Numbered from the stretch's first letter, positions 35,304 to 45,640 are shown. The stretch is 64,000 nucleotides of DNA from Mycolicibacterium hippocampi (GCF_010723735.1 NZ_BLLB01000002.1:5208001-5272000), one strand, 5' to 3'. The notes: generated by a model from the sequence alone, not told the origin. Program-made: numbers and translations.

Positions 35304-36332
35304 ATGAGCGCCGCACGTCGTGAAGCCCCAGACCGAAATCTCGCCCTCGAACTCGTGCGGGTGACCGAGGCAGGTGCGATGGCCGCCGGCCGCTGGGTAG
35401 GCCGGGGGGACAAGGAAGGCGGGGACGGCGCGGCTGTCGACGCGATGCGCCAGCTCGTCAACTCGGTGTCGATGCGTGGTGTCGTGGTGATCGGTGAGGG
35501 CGAGAAGGACAACGCCCCGATGCTCTACAACGGTGAAGAGGTCGGCAACGGCGACGGCCCCGACTGCGACTTCGCCGTCGATCCGGTCGACGGGACCACC
35601 CTGATGAGCAAGGGCATGCCCAATGCCATCTCGGTGCTCGCCGTCGCCGAGCGCGGCGCGATGTTCGACCCGTCGGCGGTGTTCTACATGAACAAGATCG
35701 CGGTGGGGCCCGAGGCCGTCGACGTCATCGACATCACCGCCCCGATCGGGGAGAACATCCGCCGCGTCGCCCAGGCCAAGAACCTGACCGTCGCCGACCT
35801 GACGGTGTGCGTGCTGGACCGGCCTCGGCACACCCAGCTGATGGCTGACGTCAGGGAGGCGGGTGCGCGTATCCGGCTGATCTCCGACGGCGACGTCGCC
35901 GGTGCCATCGCCGCCTGCCGCCCCGGATCGGGCACCGACCTGTTGGCCGGCATCGGCGGCACACCGGAAGGCATCATCACGGCGGCGGCGATCCGCTGCA
36001 TGGGCGGGGCGATCCAGGCCCAGCTCGCCCCCACCGACGACGCCGAACGTCAGAAGGCCCTCGACCGCGGCCACGACCTGGACAAGGTGTTGTTCACCGA
36101 GGATCTGGTCTCGGGTGAGAACGTGTTCTTCTCCGCCACCGGGGTCACCGACGGCGACCTGCTCAAGGGCGTGCAGTACTACGGCGGTGGGTGCACCACG
36201 CAGTCGATCGTGATGCGCTCGAAGTCCGGGACGGTCAGAATGATCGAGGCCTACCACCGCCTGTCCAAGCTCAACGAATACTCCTCGGTCGACTTCACCG
36301 GCGACAAGTCCGCCGCGTACCCGTTGCCGTAA
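35304..36332 (+). CDS. glpX: class II fructose-1,6-bisphosphatase
   Basis: 342-aa lithium-sensitive, metal-dependent FBPase that dephosphorylates fructose 1,6-bisphosphate. It is the main gluconeogenic phosphatase of mycobacteria. Diagnostic motifs are VVIGEGEKDNAPML, DPVDGTT (metal/phosphate site) and the LISDGDVAG segment. The length equals that of M. tuberculosis GlpX. It is followed by fumC after 23 bases in the same direction, a conserved central-carbon pair. Confidence 0.96.
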   Translation: MSAARREAPDRNLALELVRVTEAGAMAAGRWVGRGDKEGGDGAAVDAMRQLVNSVSMRGVVVIGEGEKDNAPMLYNGEEVGNGDGPDCDFAVDPVDGTTLMSKGMPNAISVLAVAERGAMFDPSAVFYMNKIAVGPEAVDVIDITAPIGENIRRVAQAKNLTVADLTVCVLDRPRHTQLMADVREAGARIRLISDGDVAGAIAACRPGSGTDLLAGIGGTPEGIITAAAIRCMGGAIQAQLAPTDDAERQKALDRGHDLDKVLFTEDLVSGENVFFSATGVTDGDLLKGVQYYGGGCTTQSIVMRSKSGTVRMIEAYHRLSKLNEYSSVDFTGDKSAAYPLP

Positions 36333-36355
36333 CCACCGACATCAGAAGGGCATAC

Positions 36356-37783
<1,428 letters not shown>

Positions 37784-37797
37784 AACCCCCTGCGAGA

Positions 37798-38493
37798 TCA
37801 GCTGCCGTAGAAGCTGCCGGGGGTCCGCGGCCCGAGAAGCTGGGTGACCGTCACCAGGTGGTAGCCATCGGCCTTCAGCACCGGGATGATCTGTTCGGTC
37901 AGATCCACCGTCGATGACAGGGTGTCGTGCAGCAGCACCACCGCGCCGGGTCTGATCTGGCTCATCAGCGCGTCCCGGGTCGCGGCGGTGTCGGGGTCGT
38001 GGACCCAGTCGAACGGGTTGACGTCCCAGTTGACGGCGGCAAGGCCTTGGCGACCGGCTTCGGTCAGCACCGTGTCGTCGACCCATCCCCCGCCCGTGCG
38101 GACCAGGCTCGGCCGACGGCCCGTGGCGGCCTCGATGGCGTCGGTGGCCCTACTGAACTGAGCAGCGATCTCGTGCGGCGGGATAGCCGTCATGTCAGGG
38201 TGCTGCCAGGTGTGATTGCCGATCTCCATGCCGGCATCGGCGATCCGCCGGGCGGCGGCGGGGTCGGCCGCCACCTTGTCGCCGATCAGAAAGAACGTCG
38301 CCTCCGCATTGTCGGCCCGCAGGATCTGCAACAAGCGGTCGGTGTGCGGGCCGGGTCCGTCGTCGAAGGTCAGCGCCACACACTTGACCCTCGAGCAGTC
38401 CACGGTCTCGGCACCGGCCTCACCGACACGCCAGATCAGCCCGGCCACCACCGACAGGACCACCAACACGGCACCGGCGCAGCGCTTCAGCAC
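37798..38493 (-). CDS. polysaccharide deacetylase (NodB homology, Rv1096-like)
   Basis: 231-aa exported deacetylase. The N-terminal signal/anchor (about 1-25) is followed by a NodB domain with TFDDGPGP (catalytic Asp and metal Asp), HTWQHP (metal histidines) and the late VLLHD motif. Peptidoglycan N-deacetylation has been proposed for the M. tuberculosis homologue. It is convergent with fumC and lies downstream of phoH2 with a 20-base gap. Confidence 0.9.
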   Translation of the reverse strand: MLKRCAGAVLVVLSVVAGLIWRVGEAGAETVDCSRVKCVALTFDDGPGPHTDRLLQILRADNAEATFFLIGDKVAADPAAARRIADAGMEIGNHTWQHPDMTAIPPHEIAAQFSRATDAIEAATGRRPSLVRTGGGWVDDTVLTEAGRQGLAAVNWDVNPFDWVHDPDTAATRDALMSQIRPGAVVLLHDTLSSTVDLTEQIIPVLKADGYHLVTVTQLLGPRTPGSFYGS

Positions 38494-38513
38494 GCCGGCA
38501 GCCTACCGACCTC

Positions 38514-39827
38514 TCAGGGCAGGGCGCCGGGGCTGATCTCCTCGAGCATCTCGGTGACCAACGCCGCGATCGGCGAGCGCTCGCTGCGCAGCAGGGTGAT
38601 GTGCGCGAACAGGGGATGACCCTTGAGCTTCTCGATCACCGCGGCGACGCCGTCGTGGCGGCCGACCCGTAGGTTGTCCCGCTGGGCGACATCGTGGGTC
38701 AGCACCACCCGCGAGCCGGTCCCCAGTCGCGACAGCACGGTGAGCAGCACGTTGCGCTCCAGCGACTGCGCCTCGTCGACGATCACGAACGAGTCGTGCA
38801 GCGAGCGACCCCGGATGTGCGTCAGCGGCAGCACCTCGAGCATGCCGCGGGCGAGCACCTCTTCGAGCACGGCGGGACTGGCGAGACCTTCGAGGGTGTC
38901 GAAGACCGCCTGTGCCCATGGCCCCATCTTCTCGCTCTCGCTGCCGGGCAGGTAGCCGAGATCCTGGCCACCGACCGCGTACAGCGGCCGGAAGACCACG
39001 ACCTTGCGCTGGGTGCGGCGCTCCAGCACCGCCTCCAGTCCTGCGCACAGCGCCAGCGCCGACTTCCCGGTGCCCGCCTTGCCGCCCAGAGACACGATGC
39101 CGACGGACTCGTCGAGCAGCAGATCCAGTGCCACGCGCTGTTCGGCTGACCTTCCCCGGAGGCCGAACACCTCGCGATCACCACGGACCAGCTGCACCCG
39201 CTTGTCGGCGTTGACCCGGCCGAGCGCGTGGGAGTTGCTGCCCAACAACCGGATTCCGGTGTGACAGGGCAGGTCACGGGCGGCCTCGAGGTCGATGTCC
39301 CCTTCGGCGAACAGTCCGTCGACCTCTTCGCTGGACACCTCGAGCTCCGCCATCCCGGTCCAGCCGGAGGTGACGACGTCCTGAGCGTGGTACTCGTCGG
39401 CGGCCAAGCCGACCGCGCCCGCCTTCACACGCAGCGGAATGTCCTTGGTCACCAACGTGACTCGCTTGCCTTCGGCGGCGAGGTTGGCAGCACACGTCAG
39501 GATCCGCGAATCGTTGCTCTCGGTCCGGAAGCCGGCGGGCAGCACCGACGGGTCGCTGTGGTTGAGCTCGATGTGCAGAGTGCCGCCGTGGTCACCGACC
39601 GGAATCGGCTGATCCAGGCGACCGTGTTCGAGCCGCAGATCATCGAACATCCGCAGTGCCTGTCGAGCGAACCAGCCGAGCTCATGATGATGCCGCTTGG
39701 CTTCCAATTCGCTGATGACCACCAGCGGAACAACCACTTCGTGTTCGGCGAACCGTGAGCACGCCCAGGGATCGGACAGCAGCACGGAGGTGTCGAGCAC
39801 GTAGGTACGGACGAACGATTCAGTCAC
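38514..39827 (-). CDS. phoH2: PhoH2: PIN-domain RNase / PhoH ATPase
   Basis: 437-aa fusion of a PIN nuclease domain (about 8-150, starting YVLDTSVLLSDP) with a PhoH-type ATPase (about 235-437; Walker A GGKAGTGKS, Walker B VIVDEAQ). Mycobacterial PhoH2 is described as an RNA helicase/RNase. I chose the GTG at 39827, since GAGGAG lies 7-8 bases upstream and it overlaps the stop of a small upstream gene; a GTG at 39878 would give 454 aa. It is syntenic with Rv1095. Confidence 0.93.
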   Translation of the reverse strand: MTESFVRTYVLDTSVLLSDPWACSRFAEHEVVVPLVVISELEAKRHHHELGWFARQALRMFDDLRLEHGRLDQPIPVGDHGGTLHIELNHSDPSVLPAGFRTESNDSRILTCAANLAAEGKRVTLVTKDIPLRVKAGAVGLAADEYHAQDVVTSGWTGMAELEVSSEEVDGLFAEGDIDLEAARDLPCHTGIRLLGSNSHALGRVNADKRVQLVRGDREVFGLRGRSAEQRVALDLLLDESVGIVSLGGKAGTGKSALALCAGLEAVLERRTQRKVVVFRPLYAVGGQDLGYLPGSESEKMGPWAQAVFDTLEGLASPAVLEEVLARGMLEVLPLTHIRGRSLHDSFVIVDEAQSLERNVLLTVLSRLGTGSRVVLTHDVAQRDNLRVGRHDGVAAVIEKLKGHPLFAHITLLRSERSPIAALVTEMLEEISPGALP

Positions 39828-39961
39828 GTAGCGCTCCTCGAGCCCGTGCGGCCCCACACGAACACTCTCGGTGGACACACAGCGGTCTCCAGGACCGGGG
39901 CCGGTCCTTTGTGATCGAGATGATCGGGACCGCCCGGATAGCAGAGCATGTTGCTAGCCAT
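39824..39961 (-). CDS. phoAT: small protein overlapping phoH2 (probable PhoAT antitoxin)
   Basis: Short frame of 45 aa (ATG 39961; a second in-frame ATG at 39949 gives 41 aa) whose TGA overlaps the phoH2 GTG by 4 bases. It begins MASNMLCYPGGPDHL and ends VFVWGRTGSRSAT, with three Cys/Trp-rich positions and a basic tail. Published work on mycobacterial PhoH2 describes a short upstream overlapping gene, phoAT, acting as an antitoxin; position and overlap match that. The ribosome site is weak, so expression is not proved by sequence. Confidence 0.6.
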   Translation of the reverse strand: MASNMLCYPGGPDHLDHKGPAPVLETAVCPPRVFVWGRTGSRSAT

Positions 39962-40030
39962 CGAAACCGACGCTACTCCGGCTGCCGCTTTTGCGCCGTG
40001 CAGGCGCGCCGTGTCCGAAAGGCGTGCGGG

Positions 40031-40858
40031 TTACGAGCTGGTGAACTGCCGCAGGCGCGGCTCGTCGGCCAGTCCCCACGCGGTGATGCGGTCCGAGATC
40101 ACCTGGCGCAGCTGCGCCTCGTCGAAGATGCCGGCCTGGGCGACGTTGGCCACCTTGTCGCGGTAGGCGACGATGTCACCGCCGACGACGCCGAGTTCCC
40201 CGGCACGCTTGGCGATGGCCTCGACTGTCTCGTCGCGGGAGTAGGTCAGGCAGTGGCTGATCAGGTTGGCGAAGAACTCCTCGTGGCGCTCCTCGTCCTG
40301 GACGATGCGCCCCACCATCGCGGCCAGCGTCGGCTCCTCGGTCTGTGCCTGCAGGTTGCGGCAGAACACGGCGTGAGCGCGCTCGAAGAACGCCATGAAG
40401 GCCAGGGTCTCGAGCTGGGTGTAGGTGTTGGCCCGGTAGCCCTGCACCACGTGTTCGACGCGGACGTCCTCGTTGGCGGCGGGGTCGACCTCACGGGTGA
40501 CCACCAGGTAGTTGCGCAGCGCGATGGCGTGCAGGTGCTCCTCGGCGGTCCAGCGACCGATCCAGCGACCCCACTTGGCCTCGAGGATGAAGTGCTCGAC
40601 GAGCTCGCGGTGATAGCCGGCGAGGTTGTCCTTGGTGATCAGCAGGATCTCCAGCGCGTCGGTGATGTGCTTGGGCAGCGTCACCTCCGACGGGTCCCAG
40701 TCCTTGCCGCCCAGGAACGCGTAGTTCTCGCCCTGGTCGAAGGGCACGTAGTCGTGGGCGTACCACAGGTCCTCGGAGTCCAGATGACGTCGCAGCTCCT
40801 GCATGACGACCGGCTCCAGCTCGGCGGTCAGCGCATTAGGGACAGGTCTCTGTGCCAT
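40031..40858 (-). CDS. desA2: acyl-[ACP] desaturase DesA2
   Basis: 275-aa diiron fatty-acyl-ACP desaturase homologue, essential in M. tuberculosis and linked to mycolic acid synthesis. Iron-ligand motifs are seen as WTAEEHLHAI and DEERHEEF, each with the Glu-x-x-His pattern. This is the short DesA2 form rather than DesA1. It probably begins transcription at its own ATG (see promoter entry). It lies between glyA and phoH2, as in M. tuberculosis. Confidence 0.94.
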   Translation of the reverse strand: MAQRPVPNALTAELEPVVMQELRRHLDSEDLWYAHDYVPFDQGENYAFLGGKDWDPSEVTLPKHITDALEILLITKDNLAGYHRELVEHFILEAKWGRWIGRWTAEEHLHAIALRNYLVVTREVDPAANEDVRVEHVVQGYRANTYTQLETLAFMAFFERAHAVFCRNLQAQTEEPTLAAMVGRIVQDEERHEEFFANLISHCLTYSRDETVEAIAKRAGELGVVGGDIVAYRDKVANVAQAGIFDEAQLRQVISDRITAWGLADEPRLRQFTSS

Positions 40859-40865
40859 GAAAGTA

Positions 40866-40871
40866 ACTGTA
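40866..40871 (-). promoter_or_regulatory. -10 element of a leaderless desA2 promoter
   Basis: On the minus strand TACAGT fits the mycobacterial TANNNT -10 consensus and ends 7 bases before the desA2 ATG, so the transcript would start at or next to the A of ATG. No Shine-Dalgarno sequence is present, which agrees with leaderless translation. Confidence 0.45.
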
Positions 40872-40920
40872 ACCCGAATTCACATGTTCCTCGAAATCGG
40901 GTCGCCGGAGTGTCGCCGAG

Positions 40921-42399
40921 CTAAAGCGTCAGCCCCGGATACAGCGGATTGGCGGCCAGGAGTTCGGCGGACGCGGCGTGTACCCGCTCGGCGGTTCCGT
41001 CGGCCAGGGTGTACTTGGCCTTCGAAGTTCCTGTAGGACCACCTTGTGTCGGTTCGGTGTTGTCGAGCACCTCGACCACCAGCTCGGCGACCCGGTCGAA
41101 GTCGTCGGCGCCGAAGCCGCGGGTGGTCAGGGCGGGGGTGCCGAACCGGATGCCGCTGGTGTACCAGGCGCCGTTCGGATCGGCGGGGATCGCGTTGCGG
41201 TTGGTGACGATCCCGGAGTCCAGCAGCGCCGATTCGGCCTGGCGCCCGGTGAGGCCGAACGACGTCACGTCCAGCAGCACGATGTGGTTGTCGGTGCCCC
41301 CGGTGACCAGGCGGGCTCCGCGCTTGAGGAAACCCTCGGCCAGCGCCTTGGCGTTGTCCGCGATGTTCTGCGCGTAGTCACGGAAGGCCGGTTGGCGCGC
41401 CTCGGCGAACGCCACTGCCTTGGCGGCCATCACGTGCGCCAGGGGGCCACCGAGCACCATCGGGCAGCCCTTGTCGACCGCGGGGGCGAACTCCTCGGTG
41501 GCCAAGATCAGCCCGCCACGCGGACCGCGAAGCGATTTGTGGGTGGTGGTGGTCGTGACGTGCGCGTGCGGCACCGGATCCTCGTCACCGGTGAACACCT
41601 TGCCGGCCACCAGCCCGGCGAAGTGCGCCATGTCGACCATCAGGGTGGCCCCCACCTCGTCGGCGATCTCGCGCATCTTCGCGAAGTTCACCCGGCGCGG
41701 ATACGCGGAGTAACCGGCGACGAGCACCAGCGGCTTGAACTCCCGGGCGGCGGCGGCGACGGCGTCGTAATCCAGCAGCCCGGTCTCCGGGTCGGTGCCG
41801 TACTGGCGCTGGTGGAACATCTTGCCGGAGATGTTGGGCCGGAACCCGTGGGTGAGGTGCCCCCCGGCGTCCAGCGACATTCCCAGCAGCCGCTGGTTGC
41901 CGAGCTTGGCGCGCAGCGTCTCCCAGTCGGCCTCAGACAGGTCGTTGATGTGCTTGGCGCCGAACTCGGCCAGCCCCGGGGTCTCGACCCGGGTGGCCAG
42001 GATCGCCCAGTAGGCGACCAGGTTGGCGTCGATGCCGGAGTGCGGCTGGGCGTAGGCGTACGGGGCGCCGAACAGCTCGCGGGCGTGCTCGGCGGCCAGC
42101 GCCTCGACGGTGTCGACGTTCTGGCAGGCCGCGTAGAACCGGTGCCCGATGGTGCCCTCGGCGTACTTGTCGGAGAACCAGGTGCCCATGGTCAACAGCA
42201 CCGCGGGCGAGGCATAGTTCTCGCTGGCGATCAGCTTGAGCGAATCCCGTTGATCGGCAAGCTCTTTGCGGGTGGCATCGGCGATTCGCGGCTCGACGCT
42301 CTCGATCACCCGGAGGGCGGCGCGATACGCCTCCCCTGCGGTCTCGGCGTATTCGGCACCCGGAGCGACGGCCGAGGGGGTCACGGACTCTGCAGTCAT
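40921..42399 (-). CDS. glyA: serine hydroxymethyltransferase (long form)
   Basis: PLP enzyme of 492 aa that interconverts serine and glycine with tetrahydrofolate. Key motifs are KLIASENYASPAV, DAGGHLTHG, VDMAHFAGLVAG and the Schiff-base TTTTHKSLRGPRGG. It is longer than typical bacterial GlyA (about 420 aa). It has an N-terminal extension and an insert after SGIDANLVAYWAI (VETPGLAEFGAKHINDL...) of about 35 residues. I chose the ATG at 42399. No recognisable riboswitch was found in the short leader. Confidence 0.94.
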   Translation of the reverse strand: MTAESVTPSAVAPGAEYAETAGEAYRAALRVIESVEPRIADATRKELADQRDSLKLIASENYASPAVLLTMGTWFSDKYAEGTIGHRFYAACQNVDTVEALAAEHARELFGAPYAYAQPHSGIDANLVAYWAILATRVETPGLAEFGAKHINDLSEADWETLRAKLGNQRLLGMSLDAGGHLTHGFRPNISGKMFHQRQYGTDPETGLLDYDAVAAAAREFKPLVLVAGYSAYPRRVNFAKMREIADEVGATLMVDMAHFAGLVAGKVFTGDEDPVPHAHVTTTTTHKSLRGPRGGLILATEEFAPAVDKGCPMVLGGPLAHVMAAKAVAFAEARQPAFRDYAQNIADNAKALAEGFLKRGARLVTGGTDNHIVLLDVTSFGLTGRQAESALLDSGIVTNRNAIPADPNGAWYTSGIRFGTPALTTRGFGADDFDRVAELVVEVLDNTEPTQGGPTGTSKAKYTLADGTAERVHAASAELLAANPLYPGLTL

Positions 42400-42495
42400 G
42401 GTTGCGAGCCTAGTCGGCCAACACCACACCCACTTCTGCACCATGGTCGTTCCGGTCGCCCTGGCACGACCCTGCCGCAGAAATCGAGGCCGCCG

Positions 42496-43704
42496 TCACC
42501 CGGTCCGCAACGACGACGGGATCAGTGGCTCGTCGAGCAGCGTGCCGAACCGCTCGGTCAGGCTCACCCCGTCGGGGCGCGCGTCCAGCCAACCCCGGAG
42601 CAGGCGGTAGCCCTCGACGTAGGTGCTGGTGTAGGCCCGCCACAGCGGCGAGGACAGGAACCGCAGCATCTGCCGGGCGCGTACGTCGTCGACCAACAGC
42701 CACTGCTTGAGGAACGCGACGACATCGTCGACGTCGCGATGCTCGTCGTGCAGCATCAGCGCGGCATCCTGACGGACATCAGCCAGCGCGGCCGTCGCCT
42801 CCGAGATCAACTCCGAGCGTTCACCGTCGAAGCGCAGCCCCAGGTCGGCGTAGATCTCGGACGCCCAGGTACCCCAGGTGGGTCCCACCGCGGCGTACAG
42901 CGCCAGGTCGGCCAGCCCCTCGGCCATCAGGCACTGCGGGGTGTTGACCAGGAAGATCGTCTGCTCGGCCTGCCCTTTGCCCTCGACCAGGCCTGCTTCT
43001 TTGCGGCAGTGCTCGGTGTGATGGCCGGGATAGGACTCGTGGGCCACCAGCCGGGGCAGGTTCGACATCTGCTGCTTGAGATCGGCGTTGACGGCGACCG
43101 TCGACCGGTAGTCGCCGAGGTAATAGTTGAACCCCGACCACGGCTTGTCGGTGACGACCTCGTAGTTGATCGTCTCCCGGGCGGGCAGCGGGAACGTCGC
43201 TCGGACGCGGTCGCGCAGCGCGCTGGAGAACGCGTGGATGCACTCCTCGAGGCGGGCAGGCGGGATCTCCTCGGTGGCGCGGTAGGTCTGCATCCGCTCG
43301 GTGAGGGTGCCGGCACCCCCGAGCGCGTCGTCGAGCTTGGCGTGCGCCTGCCGGTAACGCTCCGGGTCGCCCTTGGTGATCCGGACGTCGAAGTAGGCCT
43401 CGACCTCGTCGACGAAGCCGACATGCTCCCCGGCGAACTTGCGGCCGGCGCACGCCAGCGCCCGCAGGTGGGCGCCCACGAACGCGGCACGCGCGTCGTC
43501 GAGCCCGGCGGGCAACTCGGCCAGCAACCTCTCGGCCTGGCGAGCCAGGTCGGCGGGGTCGGGTTGCGGCTCCGCGTCGACGGCACGTTTGAGTGCGGGG
43601 TCGCCGGTGAACGCGTCGACGTAGCCTTCCTCGACTCTGTCGAAGCGCAGTCCGAGCGTCAGGTACTCGCGGATCAGGGTGCTTGAATCCCGACCTAGGT
43701 CCAT
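42496..43704 (-). CDS. DUF885 putative zinc peptidase
   Basis: 402-aa DUF885 protein. The zinc-site signature HESYPGHHTE (His-Glu-x-x-Pro-Gly-His-His) lies near residue 225, with a third probable ligand Glu in the LMAEGLADLA helix. These features relate it to thermolysin-like gluzincin peptidases. No signal peptide is seen, so it is probably cytoplasmic. I prefer the ATG at 43704; an in-frame ATG at 43737 would run into the coaA start region. The substrate is unknown. Confidence 0.87.
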   Translation of the reverse strand: MDLGRDSSTLIREYLTLGLRFDRVEEGYVDAFTGDPALKRAVDAEPQPDPADLARQAERLLAELPAGLDDARAAFVGAHLRALACAGRKFAGEHVGFVDEVEAYFDVRITKGDPERYRQAHAKLDDALGGAGTLTERMQTYRATEEIPPARLEECIHAFSSALRDRVRATFPLPARETINYEVVTDKPWSGFNYYLGDYRSTVAVNADLKQQMSNLPRLVAHESYPGHHTEHCRKEAGLVEGKGQAEQTIFLVNTPQCLMAEGLADLALYAAVGPTWGTWASEIYADLGLRFDGERSELISEATAALADVRQDAALMLHDEHRDVDDVVAFLKQWLLVDDVRARQMLRFLSSPLWRAYTSTYVEGYRLLRGWLDARPDGVSLTERFGTLLDEPLIPSSLRTG

Positions 43705-43735
43705 GCCTTCACAACCTAACTGCAAGACTGGGCCC

Positions 43736-44674
43736 ATGGCGCGGCTGAGCGAACCCAGCCCCTATGTGGAGTTCGACCGGAGTCAATGGCGTGCACTTCG
43801 TATGTCGACGCCGCTGAAGCTGACCGAGGACGAGCTGGTCAGGCTGCGGGGACTCGGCGAGAAGATCGACCTGCTCGAAGTCGAAGAGGTCTATCTGCCG
43901 CTGGCCCGGCTGATCCACTTGCAGGTCGCCGCCCGGCAGGCGCTGTTCGCGACCACCGCCGAGTTCCTCGGCGAGCCCCAACAGAACCCGGACCGTCCGG
44001 TGCCGTTCATCATCGGGGTGGCCGGCAGCGTGGCCGTGGGCAAGTCGACCACCGCCCGCGTGCTGCAGGCGCTGCTCGCCCGGTGGGAGCACCACCCGCG
44101 GGTCGACCTGGTCACCACCGACGGCTTCCTGTACCCGAACGCCGAGCTGAACCGGCGGAACCTGATGCACCGTAAGGGCTTTCCCGAGAGCTACGACCGC
44201 CGGGCGCTGATGCGGTTCGTCACGGCGGTGAAGTCCGGCTCCGACACGGTGTGCGCCCCGGTGTACTCACACCTGCTGTACGACATCGTGCGCGGTGAGA
44301 AGCAGATCATCGAGCACCCCGACATCCTGATCCTCGAGGGTCTCAACGTGCTGCAGACCGGTCCCGCGCTGATGGTGTCGGACCTGTTCGACTTCTCGGT
44401 GTACGTCGACGCACGTATCGAGGACATCGAGCAGTGGTACGTCTCGCGGTTCCTGTCGATGCGGGCCGGGGCGTTCGCCGACCCGGCCTCGCACTTCCAC
44501 CACTACTCCACGCTGAGCGACGAGCAGGCCGTCTACGCCGCCCGCGACATCTGGCACTCGATCAACAGGCCCAACCTGATCAACAACATTCTGCCGACCA
44601 GGCCGCGGGCCACGTTGGTGTTGCGCAAGGACGCCGACCATTCGATCAACCGGTTGCGGCTGCGCAAGCTCTGA
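43736..44674 (+). CDS. coaA: type I pantothenate kinase
   Basis: 312-aa bacterial pantothenate kinase, catalysing the first committed step of CoA biosynthesis (ATP + pantothenate to 4'-phosphopantothenate). The P-loop GVAGSVAVGKST is at 94-105, TTDGFLYPN holds the catalytic Asp, and the YSHLLYDIV and SINRPNL motifs are typical. The length equals that of M. tuberculosis CoaA. It diverges from the DUF885 gene with 31 bases between the chosen starts. Confidence 0.96.
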   Translation: MARLSEPSPYVEFDRSQWRALRMSTPLKLTEDELVRLRGLGEKIDLLEVEEVYLPLARLIHLQVAARQALFATTAEFLGEPQQNPDRPVPFIIGVAGSVAVGKSTTARVLQALLARWEHHPRVDLVTTDGFLYPNAELNRRNLMHRKGFPESYDRRALMRFVTAVKSGSDTVCAPVYSHLLYDIVRGEKQIIEHPDILILEGLNVLQTGPALMVSDLFDFSVYVDARIEDIEQWYVSRFLSMRAGAFADPASHFHHYSTLSDEQAVYAARDIWHSINRPNLINNILPTRPRATLVLRKDADHSINRLRLRKL

Positions 44675-45085
44675 CTACCCCTTGATCCGGCGCACGCCCT
44701 GATACTGCAGCTCGGCCATCACCAGTGTGTACACGCCGGTGCCCAGAACCAGCACCACACCGGTGGTGGTCAGCGGCCACACCCCGGCGAGCACAACGAC
44801 CACCGTGGCGACGCTGAACAGCAGGTTCCCGACCGCCAGCACCAGGCCGGACGTGCGGATCGCCGGCCGCGCCGCCAGTATCAGCACCACCAGCCCGAAG
44901 ACGACGAAGAAACCGCCGGTCGTGTACTCGATGGCAGGGGTGGTGCCGGAGATCTCGGCGACCTGGCGGGCGAAGATCAGCAGGGCGATGCCGGTCAGCC
45001 CGCTGAGGACGCCGTCGGCGCGCATCGCGAAGCGCAACAGCGAGTCGGTCGACTCGTTCAGTCGGGAGGAGAGGGTGGTGGTCAT
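44675..45085 (-). CDS. four-TM integral membrane protein
   Basis: 136-aa protein with four hydrophobic helices (about 24-44, 56-75, 84-104, 108-128) and basic loop/tail ends (RRIKG). An AAAGGAAG ribosome site precedes the ATG. It is a paralogue of the protein at 45215: both share LLRFAxRADxxL, a GxxxxxGVLV/LAVGN segment and the LQYxGVRRxx ending. Its stop abuts the convergent coaA stop. The function is unknown. Confidence 0.8.
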   Translation of the reverse strand: MTTTLSSRLNESTDSLLRFAMRADGVLSGLTGIALLIFARQVAEISGTTPAIEYTTGGFFVVFGLVVLILAARPAIRTSGLVLAVGNLLFSVATVVVVLAGVWPLTTTGVVLVLGTGVYTLVMAELQYQGVRRIKG

Positions 45086-45140
45086 GGTGCTTCCTTTCTC
45101 GATTACGGGATCACTACGGAACTACTCGGACGACCGGTGC

Positions 45141-45199
45141 CGGAGTCGGCGCCGCTACCTCTGCCCGCAACGTTCTGCGAGCACGGCACCGACTCCGGA
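45141..45199 (-). terminator. hairpin between paralogous membrane-protein genes
   Basis: Inverted arms CCGGAGTCGGCGC (45141-45153) and GCACCGACTCCGG (45187-45199) pair over 13 bp with one wobble, with a 33-base loop. They lie just after the stop of the 45215 gene, suggesting a terminator or attenuator. There is no clear U-tract, as is common in mycobacteria. Confidence 0.45.
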
Positions 45200-45214
45200 C
45201 CAGTCATGTGGAGG

Positions 45215-45640
45215 TCACGCCAGGCGGCGCACCCCGAGGTACTGCAGGACGGCGAAGCCGAGCGTGACGGTGGTGAACGCCACCGTCACGACCACGCCGA
45301 ACGTCGTCAGCGGCAACCATCCGGCCAGCAGCACGACCGCGGCCGCGACGGCGAACACGATGTTGCCGACGAGGACACCCAGGCCGACCAGGCGGACGTC
45401 GCTGACCCGGGCGCACAGGTAGAGCAGTGCGCCGTAGCCGACCAACGTGGCGCCGACGGCCCATTCGGTGGTCGGTGACAACCCCGACAGCCGGGACAGA
45501 GGGTCGGCTGCCATCGCGATGAACAGCCCGACACCGGCGCACAGCGTGGCGTCGGCCCGCAGCGCGAAGCGAAGCAGTTGTGTCTGGGTACCGGTCGTGG
45601 CCACTGCCGGAGCGACGGTGCCGGTGGTGAAGGCGGTCAT
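45215..45640 (-). CDS. four-TM integral membrane protein (paralogue of 44675 gene)
   Basis: 141 aa from the ATG at 45640, with four predicted helices and the same opening (LLRFALRADATL) and closing (LQYLGVRRLA) motifs as its downstream neighbour, so the pair arose by tandem duplication. The N-terminus has an extra Thr/Ala-rich stretch. An in-frame ATG at 45679 is possible but has no ribosome site advantage. No function is recognised. Confidence 0.78.
   Translation of the reverse strand: MTAFTTGTVAPAVATTGTQTQLLRFALRADATLCAGVGLFIAMAADPLSRLSGLSPTTEWAVGATLVGYGALLYLCARVSDVRLVGLGVLVGNIVFAVAAAVVLLAGWLPLTTFGVVVTVAFTTVTLGFAVLQYLGVRRLA

Noticed and set aside
36113..36130. A KstR-like AACGTGTT core inside glpX
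   Set aside because: It lacks the flanking T and A of the consensus and lies within coding sequence.
42400..42495. Possible ZTP or glycine riboswitch before glyA (a GGGTCGT...ACGACC stem was noticed)
   Set aside because: The downstream half of the ZTP motif and any tandem glycine-aptamer pattern are missing, and the leader is under 100 bases. A simple hairpin is not enough.
40978..43686. A 902-codon open frame on the plus strand
   Set aside because: It lies antisense to the well-supported glyA and DUF885 genes, has no recognisable motif, and is of the Gly/Arg/Val-rich type produced by high-GC shadow frames.
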